Assembly: GCF_036002945.1 (NCBI RefSeq)
Contig: NZ_CP108529.1
Span: 5,141,001-5,205,000 of the forward strand
Source of the DNA: Streptomyces sp. NBC_01224
GTDB taxonomy: Bacteria > Actinomycetota > Actinomycetes > Streptomycetales > Streptomycetaceae
Reading direction: 5' to 3'
Length of the DNA stretch: 64,000 nucleotides
Shown: piece after piece, positions 51,710 through 60,122 of the stretch
How positions within the stretch are numbered: the stretch's first letter is position 1
Layout of the letters: every line of letters starts with the position of its first letter
The notes under the pieces: generated by a model
Told to the model about the DNA's origin: nothing
Seen by the model: only the letters and a program-made list of their open reading frames with translations
Databases searched by the model: none
Program-made: the position numbers and the translations under genes

Positions 51710-52603
51710 TCAGGCTCGGGACGAAAGGTACGCATCGGGGACGACGGCGACCGGGCAGGGCGCGTAGTGCAGCATCGCGTGGTTCACCGGGCCCAGATGG
51801 AATCCGTGCCATCCGCCGGTCCGCCGGGCGCCGACGACCAGCAGTTCGGCACCTGCGGCGGCTTCGATCAGTTCCTGGTGCGCCGGCCCCTGCACCACCG
51901 ACCTGTGGATGGTGACGTCGGGGGAACCGGTCCGGTCGAGCGCCGCCAGTACCTCTTCGAGGTGTTCCTCGGCCTGTTGGTGGTGTGCGGAGGCCGGGGA
52001 GCCCGCGAGGAGCGGATGGCTCATGGCCTCGTGGGCGGGAGAGCGCCAGGCCCGTACGGCGATCAGCTCGCCGTGGCGCGCCGCCGCCTGGTCGAGTGCG
52101 AAGGCGGCGGCTGCCGAGGGTCCTGAGGCGCTGCCGATCCCGACGACGACGTGGCCGGCCTTCGGCGGGGTGCTCGGCGCCGTTGCCTGGACCACCACGA
52201 CCGGGCAGTGGGACCGGCCCGCGAGCGCGAGGCTGACGGACCCCAGGAGCATCCCGGCGATCCGGCCCCGGCCGCGGGAGCCGAGGACGACCAGGGCCGC
52301 CTCGTGGCTCTCCCTGACAAGCGTGGCCACCGGGTCCTCGGGCTCCACGGACGTCACCACCTGCACCTCGGGGCCGAGCCGTTGCGCGCGTTCCCGGGCG
52401 TCGGCGACGAGACGCTCCGCGACAATCTGTTCGGTGGGACGCTCGGTGTCGGAGGGGGAGTGCGTGCCTTCGTAGCGCTCCCACAGCGACGCGTGGACGA
52501 CGCGCAGGGGAAGCCCCGATCGTGCCGCTTCCGCCGCTGCCCAGTCCAGGGCACGGAGGCTGCCCTCCGATCCGTCCACTCCGACGACTACGGGGAGCTG
52601 CAT
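51710..52603 (-). CDS. Universal stress protein, two tandem UspA domains
   Basis: 297 residues from the ATG at 52603 (MQLPVVVGVDGSEGSLRALD). Two UspA domains: residues 4-145 with the ATP-binding GSRGRGRIAGMLLGSVSLAL and 155-297 with VVGARRTGGWHGFHLGPVNH. Domain 1 keeps the ATP-binding G-2x-G-9x-G(S/T) pattern; in domain 2 the loop is altered (GARRTGGWHG). Such tandem proteins are typical members of the DosR-type dormancy regulon. It lies next to an Acg-type nitroreductase gene on the same strand. Confidence 0.88.
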   Translation of the reverse strand: MQLPVVVGVDGSEGSLRALDWAAAEAARSGLPLRVVHASLWERYEGTHSPSDTERPTEQIVAERLVADARERAQRLGPEVQVVTSVEPEDPVATLVRESHEAALVVLGSRGRGRIAGMLLGSVSLALAGRSHCPVVVVQATAPSTPPKAGHVVVGIGSASGPSAAAAFALDQAAARHGELIAVRAWRSPAHEAMSHPLLAGSPASAHHQQAEEHLEEVLAALDRTGSPDVTIHRSVVQGPAHQELIEAAAGAELLVVGARRTGGWHGFHLGPVNHAMLHYAPCPVAVVPDAYLSSRA

Positions 52604-52687
52604 CGCTCCCACCGCCTTCCGTGCTCGGTCCACCTCGGGCCCGGGTGAATTGCTCGGGCGCGTGTCCGGGCGTGAGCCCGGATGTTT

Positions 52688-53689
52688 CTACGGTTCGATC
52701 GTCAGTACCTGGTTCAAGGGGCGGCGTGGCGTGCGCGGTCCCGTGGGCCCGTATCCCAGGCGGACGATCATCTGTGCGTGCCCCGTGCCGAAGACCGGGT
52801 CGCGCAGGAGCCACCGCAGGTCCGGCCATTCGATGGGCTGGGTCGCGAACGAGGTGGACACATTGTGGAGCGTGGCGGTCAGCAGTACGCGCTCCAGCGC
52901 CTGTCCTGCGCTCAGCCAGTCCATGGGGTGATCACCCGGGGTGCTCAGCAGGGCCAGTTGCGGCCGCTTCTCGAACCGGACGCGTGCCCGGCCCGGGAGG
53001 ACGCCGCTTCCCGCGAAATCGCGGGTGGTCGCTCGTTCGGAGGCGTCGCGGGGGCCGAAGGCGTAGTCCGGGATTCCGTCGACGGGCGCCTCGGTCTTCG
53101 TGTTCCGGGTCCAGTGCTCCTGCTCCGCCTCCCGTGCCGGATCCCCGCGGTCGTATCCCTCGGCGTCCCGGATCAGTTCGAGCACGGTCTCCAGATGCGG
53201 CGGGGCCAGGAACGCGAAGTCCGCGCCCTCGATACGGGCCGCGTCGGCGAACTGCGCACGGATGTCCTCGGGGATCGCCTGCTCGTCGAACGGATAGCGG
53301 CTGGTGTGCCGGTCCCGGATCGCAGGGTGGAGAGCGGCGAGCGCTTCATCCGCGGGTTCCCGTGGAGCGTCGGGGCGGACGCCGAGACGGACGGTGGCCA
53401 GTACGGCAGGGGCCGATGGTTCGGGCAGCAGCGCGGTGACCGCGTCCAGGCCTTGGTGGGCGGCGGACACCCGCAGGTTCAGCAGCGCCGCGCCGCAGCC
53501 CACGTGCAGTGCGCGGTTGGCGGGGTCGGCCTCCGGCATCGCTCGGTCGAGGTCGGCCACGAGGGTGAGGGTCCGGCCGGCGCGTGTGTAGCGGAACTGC
53601 CAGGGCTGGGCGTTGTGCATGGACGGGGCGGCGGTGGCATCGGCGACGAGGTCGGCCAGCGTTGCGTCGTCGAGAGTCTGGCTGGGCAT
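52688..53689 (-). CDS. Acg-family FMN-binding nitroreductase-like protein
   Basis: 333 residues, ATG at 53689 with GGGAG upstream. It shows the Acg/Rv2032 pattern: ATAAPSMHNAQPWQFRYT (about 18-35), HVGCGAALLNLRVSAAHQGL, RHTSRYPFDEQAIPEDIRAQ and GHAQMIVRLGYGP near the end. This is a duplicated, degenerate nitroreductase fold. Mycobacterial Acg is induced by hypoxia through DosR. A DevR/DosR-like box lies 70-83 bp upstream of the start. Confidence 0.85.
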   Translation of the reverse strand: MPSQTLDDATLADLVADATAAPSMHNAQPWQFRYTRAGRTLTLVADLDRAMPEADPANRALHVGCGAALLNLRVSAAHQGLDAVTALLPEPSAPAVLATVRLGVRPDAPREPADEALAALHPAIRDRHTSRYPFDEQAIPEDIRAQFADAARIEGADFAFLAPPHLETVLELIRDAEGYDRGDPAREAEQEHWTRNTKTEAPVDGIPDYAFGPRDASERATTRDFAGSGVLPGRARVRFEKRPQLALLSTPGDHPMDWLSAGQALERVLLTATLHNVSTSFATQPIEWPDLRWLLRDPVFGTGHAQMIVRLGYGPTGPRTPRRPLNQVLTIEP

Positions 53690-53758
53690 CGGAACTCCCG
53701 GAGATCGGGAACGGTCGATGGTCTCTTCAGCATGGAACAGATGCCGGCCGGGTGGTAT

Positions 53759-53772
53759 GGGCCTTTCGTCCC
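53759..53772. promoter_or_regulatory. DevR/DosR-like box
   Basis: GGGCCTTTCGTCCC matches 12 of 14 positions of the DosR core GGGACTWWAGTCCC and has the same dyad. It is centred about 76 bp upstream of the Acg-type gene, at the right place to activate it, and 87 bp from the end of the next gene. Confidence 0.6.
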
Positions 53773-53858
53773 TCGGGTGCGCCACAGAGGGTGGCGCTGC
53801 GGAGGGTCCCGCGCCCGGACGGTCCCGCACCCCGGAAGGCCCCTTGCCTCGGACCGTT

Positions 53859-54320
53859 TCAGTCCTCAAGGGCCTCGCCCCGGGGACCGTACAGCTGCAG
53901 CAGCCTTTTCCGTGTTCCGTACAGGCGCTCCGCCACCGTCTCGGCGACGTACTTGTACACCGCCCGGCCCAGTACCGCATCGGCCTCGCACAACGAGCGG
54001 ACGGCAGCGGCATCGAATTCCACGGCCTGTCCTGCCCGGATCACGTGCGCACCCATGTGCCACACGTGCGGGGTGAACAGCCAGGACCAGCCCAGCAGAT
54101 CGTCCTGGCCCAGCGTCTCGATGACCGCCGCACGACGGCCGGGCACATGGATGTCGACCTCGACCTGTCCGGAGCGGATGATCCAGAAGTGGTCGGCCCG
54201 TCTGCCTTCCTCGAAGAGGCGTTCGTCGAGGGCCAGAGGCACTTCGCGGCCCGCCTCGCCGAGCAGGCGTGTCCGGCCGTCGGGCGGGATCACGTCGAGC
54301 AGACTCCTGGTCGTTGACAT
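53859..54320 (-). CDS. Cyclic-nucleotide-binding-domain protein without DNA-binding domain
   Basis: 153 residues: a single Crp-type beta-barrel (LFEEGRRADHFWIIRSGQVE, RRAAVIETLGQDDLLGWSWL, VEFDAAAVRSLCEADAVLGR) and a short C-terminal helix. The wing-helix found in Crp/Fnr regulators is absent, so it cannot bind DNA in the usual way. A similar small cNMP-domain protein lies in the S. coelicolor osd/dormancy island. It may sense a nucleotide or redox ligand. Same strand as the Acg-type and stress genes. Confidence 0.8.
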   Translation of the reverse strand: MSTTRSLLDVIPPDGRTRLLGEAGREVPLALDERLFEEGRRADHFWIIRSGQVEVDIHVPGRRAAVIETLGQDDLLGWSWLFTPHVWHMGAHVIRAGQAVEFDAAAVRSLCEADAVLGRAVYKYVAETVAERLYGTRKRLLQLYGPRGEALED

Positions 54321-54518
54321 GGAATCCTCCGTCCATGGCGGTCCCTGGAGGGCTGTGACGGCGGCCGCGCGTGTCCGGCCGCGACTGCCTGTTGTGAACG
54401 ATATGCGCGGTTTTGAGGGGACGCTCGGCCGCGATGCCGGACGGAGTCCACGACGCGCCCGTGCGCCTGAACCGTGGTGCCATGAAGAGGAGCCCCTGAC
54501 GAAGGGACCGCCCCGGTC

Positions 54519-55277
54519 ATGGCAGCCGCACCGTCCCTGGCACCGTGCCTGCGCTCCGTGCGGGCCGTGGTCTTCGACACCGACGGAGTGATCACCGACT
54601 CCGCCCGGAGACACGCCGCAGCCTGGAAGAAGGCGTTCGACGCCTGCCTGTCGGCCGTCCAGGGGCAGCGGCCGTTCGACGCCGAGGACTACCTGCGCCA
54701 CGTCGACGGCCGCTCGCGGAAGGACGGTGCGGCGGCCTTCCTGGCATCGAGGGGACTGAACCTTCCCGAAGGCAGCCCCGACGACCCACCGGGAACCGCG
54801 ACGGTATGGGCGATCGCCGCCCGCAAGGACGAGCTGTTCACACAGAGCCTGCGCACCGACCCGGTCGACGTCTGGCCCGGCACGGTCCGTCTCCTCGGCG
54901 TGCTGCGCCGTGAGCGGGTGCCCTGCGCCGCCGTCTCCGCGTCCCGGCACGCGACGGAACTGCTGGCGCGGGCCGGCCTCGTCGACCGGTTCGACGCCGT
55001 GGTCGACGGAAACGAGGCGCGTCGGCTCCGGCTGCCCGGGAAGCCGGACCCCTCGCTCTTCGTCGAAGCGGCGAGGCGTCTGCGGACCCCGGCCCGGGAC
55101 ACCGCCGTGGTGGAGGACGCGCTGGCCGGGGTCGAGGCCGGGCGCCGTGGCGGCTTCGGGCTCGTGATCGGCGTGGACCGAACAGGCACCCCCGCCTCCG
55201 CCGCCGAGCTGCGCCGCCACGGTGCCGACATCGTGGTGCCCGATCCGGGGGACCTGCTGACGGCCGGGGACGACTGA
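54519..55277 (+). CDS. Beta-phosphoglucomutase-family HAD protein
   Basis: 252 residues, ATG at 54519. HAD motifs: VVFDTDGVITDSARRHAAAW (about residues 17-36, DxDG), VSASRHATELLARAGL (motif II, about 139-154), KPDPSLFVEAARRLRTPARD (motif III, about 176-195) and VVEDALAGVEAGRRGGFGLV (motif IV). This is the PGM that converts beta-glucose-1-phosphate to glucose-6-phosphate, usually paired with a GH65 phosphorylase, as here. The stop TGA overlaps the ATG of the next gene. Confidence 0.87.
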   Translation: MAAAPSLAPCLRSVRAVVFDTDGVITDSARRHAAAWKKAFDACLSAVQGQRPFDAEDYLRHVDGRSRKDGAAAFLASRGLNLPEGSPDDPPGTATVWAIAARKDELFTQSLRTDPVDVWPGTVRLLGVLRRERVPCAAVSASRHATELLARAGLVDRFDAVVDGNEARRLRLPGKPDPSLFVEAARRLRTPARDTAVVEDALAGVEAGRRGGFGLVIGVDRTGTPASAAELRRHGADIVVPDPGDLLTAGDD

Positions 55278-57766
55278 TGGCGCGCGCCTGGACCTGGTCG
55301 TACGAGGGGTACGACCCGCAGGAGGAACGGTTGCGCGAGGCGCTGTGCACGCTCGGCAACGGATACTTCGCCACCCGCGGAGCCGCGTCCGAGACGTCCG
55401 AGGGCCCCTCGCACTACCCCGGCACCTATGCGGCGGGCTGCTACAACCGGCTGACCTCCTCGGTCCGGGGCCGCCGGGTGGAGAACGAGGACCTGGTCAA
55501 CCTGCCGAACTGGCTGCCGCTGCGCTACCGGATCCACCCCGCCGGTACCGCCCCGGGACCGTGGCTCTCCCCGGATCACGAGCACCTCGTGGAACACCGC
55601 CAGTCACTCGATCTGCGCGGGGGCACGCTGACCCGCCGGTCCGTCTACGAGGACGGGGCGGGCCGGCGGCTGCATGTGGAGCAGTGCCGCCTGGTCCACA
55701 TGGGTGATCCGCATCTCGCCGCCCTGCACACGGTGTTCCGGGCGGAGGGATGGGCCGGCGCGATCGAGGTGGAGACGGGGATCGACGGCGACGTCCGCAA
55801 CTCCGGCGTCGCGCGGTACCGGGATCTGTCGAACCGGCACCTGACCGGCTGGGTGACCGCGACGGAGGAGGACGGTGCGGTGTCGCTGAGGTGCCGCACG
55901 GTGGAGTCGGACATCGGTGTCGCGCTGGCGGCCCGCACACGGGCCGGGTGCGGCGGTGAAGGGAAGGAACAGCGGGTCGGTCCGGGTTCCCGGCACACGG
56001 CGAAGGCGGTCTTCCAGCGGCTGATGCTCCCGCTGAGCCCGGACTCCGACGCCGTCGTCGACAAGACGGTGGCGCTGTACACCTCGCGCGACCTGGCGAT
56101 CGGCAGCCCGCTGCGGGCAGCCGTGGCCGAGGTCCGAAGAGCCCCGGACTTCTCGCATCTGCTCTCCTCGCACCAGCGGGCCTGGGCCGATCTGTGGCAG
56201 CAGGTCCGGCTGGAGGTCCCGGGCGAAGCGGGTCGCATTCTCCGGCTGCACCTCTTCCACGTACTGCAGACGCTCTCCCCGCACACCGCCGGACTCGATG
56301 TGGGGGTACCGGCGAGAGGACTGCACGGTGAGGCGTACCGGGGTCATGTCTTCTGGGACGAGCTGTTCGTACTGCCGTTCCTGAATCTGCATCTCCCGGA
56401 AGTCTCCCGAGGACTTCTCGACTACCGCCACAGGCGGCTGCCCGCAGCCTGCCGAGCGGCGAGCGAGGCGGGCAGGGCCGGGGCGATGTACCCCTGGCAG
56501 AGCGCCGACAACGGACGTGAGGAGACCCAGGAGCTCCATCTCAACCCGCGCTCGGGGCGCTGGCTGCCCGACCGCTCCCGGCTGCAGCACCATGTCGGCT
56601 CGGCGGTCGCGTACAACGTCTGGCAGTACTGCCAGGCCACCGGGGACACGGAGTACCTGCACTCCCAGGGCGCGGAAATGCTGTTGCAGATCGCCAGGTT
56701 CTGGGCGGACAGCGCCGAATGGGACGCGTCCCTGGCCCGGTATCGCATCCGCGGCGTCGTCGGACCGGACGAGTACCACGACGCCTATCCGGGAACCGAG
56801 GCTGCAGGCCTCGACGACAACGCGTACACGAACGTGACAGCGGCCTGGGTCCTGTCCCGTTCGACGGAGCTGTACCGCGCCCTGTCCGGGACACGACGCC
56901 GGCAGCTCCTCGACCGGTTCCGGCTCGATTCCGATGAACCGGAACGCTGGGAGGACATCTCCCACCGGCTGCATGTGCCGTATCACCGGGGTGTCATCAG
57001 TCAGTTCGCCGGTTACGGGGAGCTGGCCGAGCTCGACTGGGAGGGGTACCGGAGGCGGTACGGGGACATCCGGCGGCTGGACCGGATCCTGGAGGCGGAG
57101 GGCGACACCGTCAATCGTTACCAGGCGTCCAAACAGGCCGATGTGCTGATGCTCGGCTACCTCTTCTCGCCGGAGGAACTCGCCGGCCTCTTCCGGCAGC
57201 TCGGGCATGTGCTGGACGACGACACCTGGCGCGCCACCGTCGACTACTACCTCGCCCGTACGAGTCACGGCTCCACGCTCAGCTCCCTGGTCCATGCCTG
57301 GGTGCTGGCCCGCGTACGCCGCGAGGCGGCGTGGAAGTACTGCGAGGAGGCGCTGACCGGGGACGTGACCGACATCCAGGGCGGCACCACCGAGGAAGGC
57401 ATCCATCTGGGGGCGATGGCGGGCACCCTCGACTTCGTCCAGCGCGGGATGACGGGGCTGGAGACCCGTGACGACGCACTGTGGCTGGCGCCGGCCACGC
57501 TGCCCCAGCTCTCGAAACTCGGGATACGCATCAGATTCCGCCGGCACTGGGACGTGGACCTGCGCATCCGTGCCCAGCGCCTACGGATCGCCGTACCGGA
57601 CTCGCACCACCCGGCCGTCCGGGTCGTCCTGGGAGGCCACACCCATGTGATCACACCCGGTACGGCCCGGTGGCTCGATCTGCCCCCGGTCCGGCACGTC
57701 GCTCCCTTGCCCGGCGACGAAAGCCCTGCCCCGCCCGCCCACGGAAGCCCTCCCTCGCCCGGCTGA
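55277..57766 (+). CDS. Glycoside hydrolase family 65 disaccharide phosphorylase (trehalose/maltose/kojibiose type)
   Basis: 829 residues, a normal GH65 length. The N-terminal beta-sandwich has ALCTLGNGYFATRGAASETS (about 24-43). The (alpha/alpha)6 barrel has FWDELFVLPFLNLHLPEVSR (about 359-378) and YRIRGVVGPDEYHDAYPGTE, where the Glu of PDEYH is the general acid (about 498). A C-terminal jelly roll follows. GH65 phosphorylases release beta-glucose-1-phosphate, which the neighbouring PGM uses, so the two form a disaccharide-recycling unit. The sugar cannot be told from sequence alone. Confidence 0.88.
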   Translation: MARAWTWSYEGYDPQEERLREALCTLGNGYFATRGAASETSEGPSHYPGTYAAGCYNRLTSSVRGRRVENEDLVNLPNWLPLRYRIHPAGTAPGPWLSPDHEHLVEHRQSLDLRGGTLTRRSVYEDGAGRRLHVEQCRLVHMGDPHLAALHTVFRAEGWAGAIEVETGIDGDVRNSGVARYRDLSNRHLTGWVTATEEDGAVSLRCRTVESDIGVALAARTRAGCGGEGKEQRVGPGSRHTAKAVFQRLMLPLSPDSDAVVDKTVALYTSRDLAIGSPLRAAVAEVRRAPDFSHLLSSHQRAWADLWQQVRLEVPGEAGRILRLHLFHVLQTLSPHTAGLDVGVPARGLHGEAYRGHVFWDELFVLPFLNLHLPEVSRGLLDYRHRRLPAACRAASEAGRAGAMYPWQSADNGREETQELHLNPRSGRWLPDRSRLQHHVGSAVAYNVWQYCQATGDTEYLHSQGAEMLLQIARFWADSAEWDASLARYRIRGVVGPDEYHDAYPGTEAAGLDDNAYTNVTAAWVLSRSTELYRALSGTRRRQLLDRFRLDSDEPERWEDISHRLHVPYHRGVISQFAGYGELAELDWEGYRRRYGDIRRLDRILEAEGDTVNRYQASKQADVLMLGYLFSPEELAGLFRQLGHVLDDDTWRATVDYYLARTSHGSTLSSLVHAWVLARVRREAAWKYCEEALTGDVTDIQGGTTEEGIHLGAMAGTLDFVQRGMTGLETRDDALWLAPATLPQLSKLGIRIRFRRHWDVDLRIRAQRLRIAVPDSHHPAVRVVLGGHTHVITPGTARWLDLPPVRHVAPLPGDESPAPPAHGSPPSPG

Positions 57767-57847
57767 GGAACAGGGGGGATCGTGGAGGAAGCCGTCGGAG
57801 TGACCCCGGCCCCGAACCCACTTCCTCGGCGCCCACCGTCCCCGCGG

Positions 57848-58307
57848 TCAGTGGGGGAGTGTCATCTCGAAGGATGTGCCCGGGACGGCTGTCGACCTCG
57901 ATGGTGCCGCCGTGCGCGGTGACCACGGCGTGGACGATCGACAGGCCGAGGCCGGTACTGCCGGTTCCCCGGGAGCGGCTGTGGTCCGCGCGGACGAAGC
58001 GGCCGAAGACCTCGGGCTGGAGTTCTTCGGGGATGCCCGGCCCGTCGTCGGTCACGGTCAGACGGGCGGCGGTGTGCTCGGCGCGGAGCCTTACGGTCAC
58101 CTCGGTGCCGTCGGGAGTGTGGGTGCGGGCGTTGGTGAGGAGGTTGCCGATCGCCTGGTGGAGGCGGTGCGCGTCACCGGTGACGGTCACGGGCTCTTCG
58201 GGGAGGTCGAGCAGCCAGCGGTGGCCGGGGCCTGCGGCCCGGGCGTCCTCCGTCGCGTCGAGGACGAGCAGCGTCAGGTCGACGGGTTCGTGGTCCACGC
58301 ACGCCAC
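57848..58307 (-). pseudogene. Truncated, frameshifted sensor histidine kinase
   Basis: About 150 codons cover only the HATPase domain of a PrrB/MprB-type kinase: LHQAIGNLLTNARTHTPDGT (N box), VTDDGPGIPEELQPEVFGRF (G1), GSTGLGLSIVHAVVTAHGGT (G2). The sensor, membrane, HAMP and HisKA parts are missing. Near 57880 the frame slips: after EVDSRPGH the continuation TSFEMTLPH and its stop (57848-57850) lie in another frame. The next gene, TetR, begins 16 bp upstream of the fragment, so the front was lost. No response-regulator gene is nearby. Confidence 0.75.
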
Positions 58308-58322
58308 GGCTGCGCCCGTCGA

Positions 58323-58976
58323 CTACCGGGTCGCCCCAAGTCGCGTGACCAGGTGGTGCCAGCCTTCCTCCAGGCGCTCCAGCGGAATGCCGCGCTCCTC
58401 GGTGAGGTGGTGGACCAGGGCGGTGTCGATGGATCCGAGCAGGGTGTGTGCGAGCAGTTCCGGATCACCGGCCACGTCCGCCCGACGCAGCAGCATCGTG
58501 ATGTGGCTGAGCCGCAGATGGTGGGCCGGGACGGTGTAGCTGCGCAGCGGGTCCGTCCGGCTGGCCAGGATCAGGGGGTGTTGATCGCGTTCGTGGCGCA
58601 GGACGGCGGGCCCGAAGGCGTGCAGACGCTCCGCCGCGCGGGCGCCGGGGCCCAGGGGCGGCGGACCCGAGAGGAAGGCGGCCTGGAGTTGCTCCTCCCG
58701 ATGGTCCAGGAGCGCGAGCAGGAGTCCGGCTCGGTCGCCGAAGCGCCGGAAGACGGTGCCTTTGCCCACCCCTGCGGCGGCGGCCACCGATTCCATGGTC
58801 AGGTTCGCTGCTCCGCACTCGGTCAGAAGCCGGGAAGCGGCGTCCAGCAGGCGCGTGCGATTGCGCGCCGCGTCCGCCCGTAGCTGCGGCGGCTCACCGG
58901 TCGGGGCGAGCGGGAGACTCGTCCGCGCCTCGCCGGGGTCGGGTGGCCTGAGCGGCGGGGGCACGTGACCGGTCAT
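58323..58976 (-). CDS. TetR-family transcriptional regulator
   Basis: 217 residues. A Pro-rich N-terminus of about 30 residues precedes the TetR HTH (about 36-85: RTRLLDAASRLLTECGAANL, TMESVAAAAGVGKGTVFRRF). The C-terminal ligand domain is short and Leu/His-rich, as in regulators of FMN-reductase-type enzymes. The gene is divergent from an FMN-reductase gene across a gap with two matching palindromes, the usual layout of autorepression plus control of the partner. Confidence 0.87.
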   Translation of the reverse strand: MTGHVPPPLRPPDPGEARTSLPLAPTGEPPQLRADAARNRTRLLDAASRLLTECGAANLTMESVAAAAGVGKGTVFRRFGDRAGLLLALLDHREEQLQAAFLSGPPPLGPGARAAERLHAFGPAVLRHERDQHPLILASRTDPLRSYTVPAHHLRLSHITMLLRRADVAGDPELLAHTLLGSIDTALVHHLTEERGIPLERLEEGWHHLVTRLGATR

Positions 58977-59000
58977 GGGCTCAGAGTAGCGCCCGGAAGT

Positions 59001-59026
59001 CTTAAGTGGACCGCGGTCCGCTTAAG
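59001..59026. promoter_or_regulatory. TetR operator, site 1 (26-bp palindrome)
   Basis: CTTAAG, then TGGACCGCGGTCCG, then CTTAAG: a near-perfect 26-bp dyad with only one mismatched pair, centred on GGACCGCGGTCC. It lies 25 bp outside the TetR start. Confidence 0.8.
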
Positions 59027-59041
59027 TGGTACAAATTTCAA

Positions 59042-59055
59042 CGGACCACGGTCCG
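59042..59055. promoter_or_regulatory. TetR operator, site 2
   Basis: CGGACCACGGTCCG shares the GGACCNCGGTCC core of site 1, 15 bp to its right and 35 bp before the FMN-reductase ATG. Its arms are followed by CTT, as in site 1. Confidence 0.75.
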
Positions 59056-59089
59056 CTTGTCCGCAGATTCCGCCTTCCGGGAGTTCTCC

Positions 59090-59650
59090 ATGTCTGTACG
59101 CATCCTCGCGCTCGTCGGCAGCCTCCGCGCCGGCTCGCACAACCGTCAGCTCGCCGAAGCCGCCGTCAAGCACGCCCCCGCGGGTGTCGACATCGAGCTG
59201 TACGAGGGCCTGGCCGACGTGCCCTTCTACAACGAGGACGTCGACGTCGAGGGAAGCGTCCCGGCCGCTGCCGCCCGACTGCGCGAGGCGGCGGGTCAGG
59301 CCGACGCGTTCCTGCTGTTCTCGCCCGAGTACAACGGCACCATGCCGGCCGTCCTGAAGAACGTCATCGACTGGCTGTCCCGCCCGTACGGCGCCGGCGC
59401 CATCTCCGGCAAGCCGGTCGCCGTGGTCGGCACCGCCTTCGGTCAGTACGGCGGCGTATGGGCGCAGGACGACGCCCGCAAGTCCGCCGGGATCGCGGGC
59501 GGTGTGGTCCTGGAGGACGTCAAGCTGTCCATCCCGGGCTCCGTGACGCGCTTCGCCGACACCCACCCCGCCGACGACGCCGAGGTCGTCACCGCGCTCA
59601 CCGAGGTCATCCAGCAGGTGACCTCGCAGGCCGCCTCCGCGGCTGCCTGA
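59090..59650 (+). CDS. NADPH-dependent FMN reductase (flavodoxin-fold)
   Basis: 186 residues, ATG at 59090, GGGAG upstream. Flavodoxin fold: FMN phosphate loop LVGSLRAGSHNRQLAEAAV (about 8-26) and the flavin-binding SPEYNGTMPAVLKNVIDWLS (about 79-98). It belongs to the ArsH/ChrR-type NAD(P)H:quinone or FMN reductases. It is divergent from a TetR gene with two operators in between, so expression is probably induced by the TetR ligand, perhaps a quinone or electrophile. Confidence 0.92.
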   Translation: MSVRILALVGSLRAGSHNRQLAEAAVKHAPAGVDIELYEGLADVPFYNEDVDVEGSVPAAAARLREAAGQADAFLLFSPEYNGTMPAVLKNVIDWLSRPYGAGAISGKPVAVVGTAFGQYGGVWAQDDARKSAGIAGGVVLEDVKLSIPGSVTRFADTHPADDAEVVTALTEVIQQVTSQAASAAA

Positions 59651-59766
59651 CCACTCGCGTGCGCCTCGTCGAGGCGCCGACGAAGGCCGGCCGCGCCGGT
59701 CGGGGCATCACCGTCACCGCCGTGCGGACCGACGTCGAGGCGGAAGCCCTGGACTTCCCTGGCTCA

Positions 59767-59810
59767 CCGAAGGGCCGTCGCGACACTCGCGTGTTGCGAC
59801 GGCCCTTCGG
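59767..59810. terminator. Large hairpin, probable terminator of the FMN-reductase gene
   Basis: CCGAAGGGCCGTCGC / GCGACGGCCCTTCGG, with ACAC/GTGT inside, makes a 19-bp stem with a 4-nt loop. It is 116 bp after the FMN-reductase stop; no long T tract. Confidence 0.65.
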
Positions 59811-59859
59811 TATCTGCCGTGTGCGGAGGGGGCTTCCAGGGCCTCGAATCGATGGCGCC

Positions 59860-59899
59860 AGTCCCCCGGAAACGCGCGACGCGCGGGTTCCGGGGGACT
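59860..59899. repeat. Second inverted repeat in the same intergenic region
   Basis: AGTCCCCCGGAA / TTCCGGGGGACT (12 bp) enclosing CGCG repeats that can also pair. It ends in TCTGC, not a T tract. Function unknown. Confidence 0.6.
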
Positions 59900-60122
59900 T
59901 CTGCATGCGCCCACCTGTGGAAACGGGGCAGGTCCCGGGGTCTTCGCAGAACGCTCACAGGCGATCATTTGTGAGAGCGGGCTGAGTGAACCGCAATCCG
60001 ATGCCCCGGACCGTCAGGTCTGTGTGATGACCATCACGCTGATCATTTCGGTTTCGGTGTCGTCCGGATGCGGGGTGCCGGGCGTATGCCCGGTGAGACC
60101 GAGGAGATCCAGGAGCTGATTG

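Larger units (their letters stand above)
59651..60122. other. Intergenic region with two large hairpins
   Basis: 472 bp without a supported gene. It holds hairpins at 59767-59810 and 59860-59899 (listed separately). The right-hand part is AT-richer (GATGACCATCACGCTGATCA near 60026) and probably carries the promoter for the sigma factor operon. Confidence 0.6.

Noticed and set aside
55604..57547. A 647-residue minus-strand frame
   Set aside because: Antisense to the GH65 gene, whose own frame carries all catalytic motifs.
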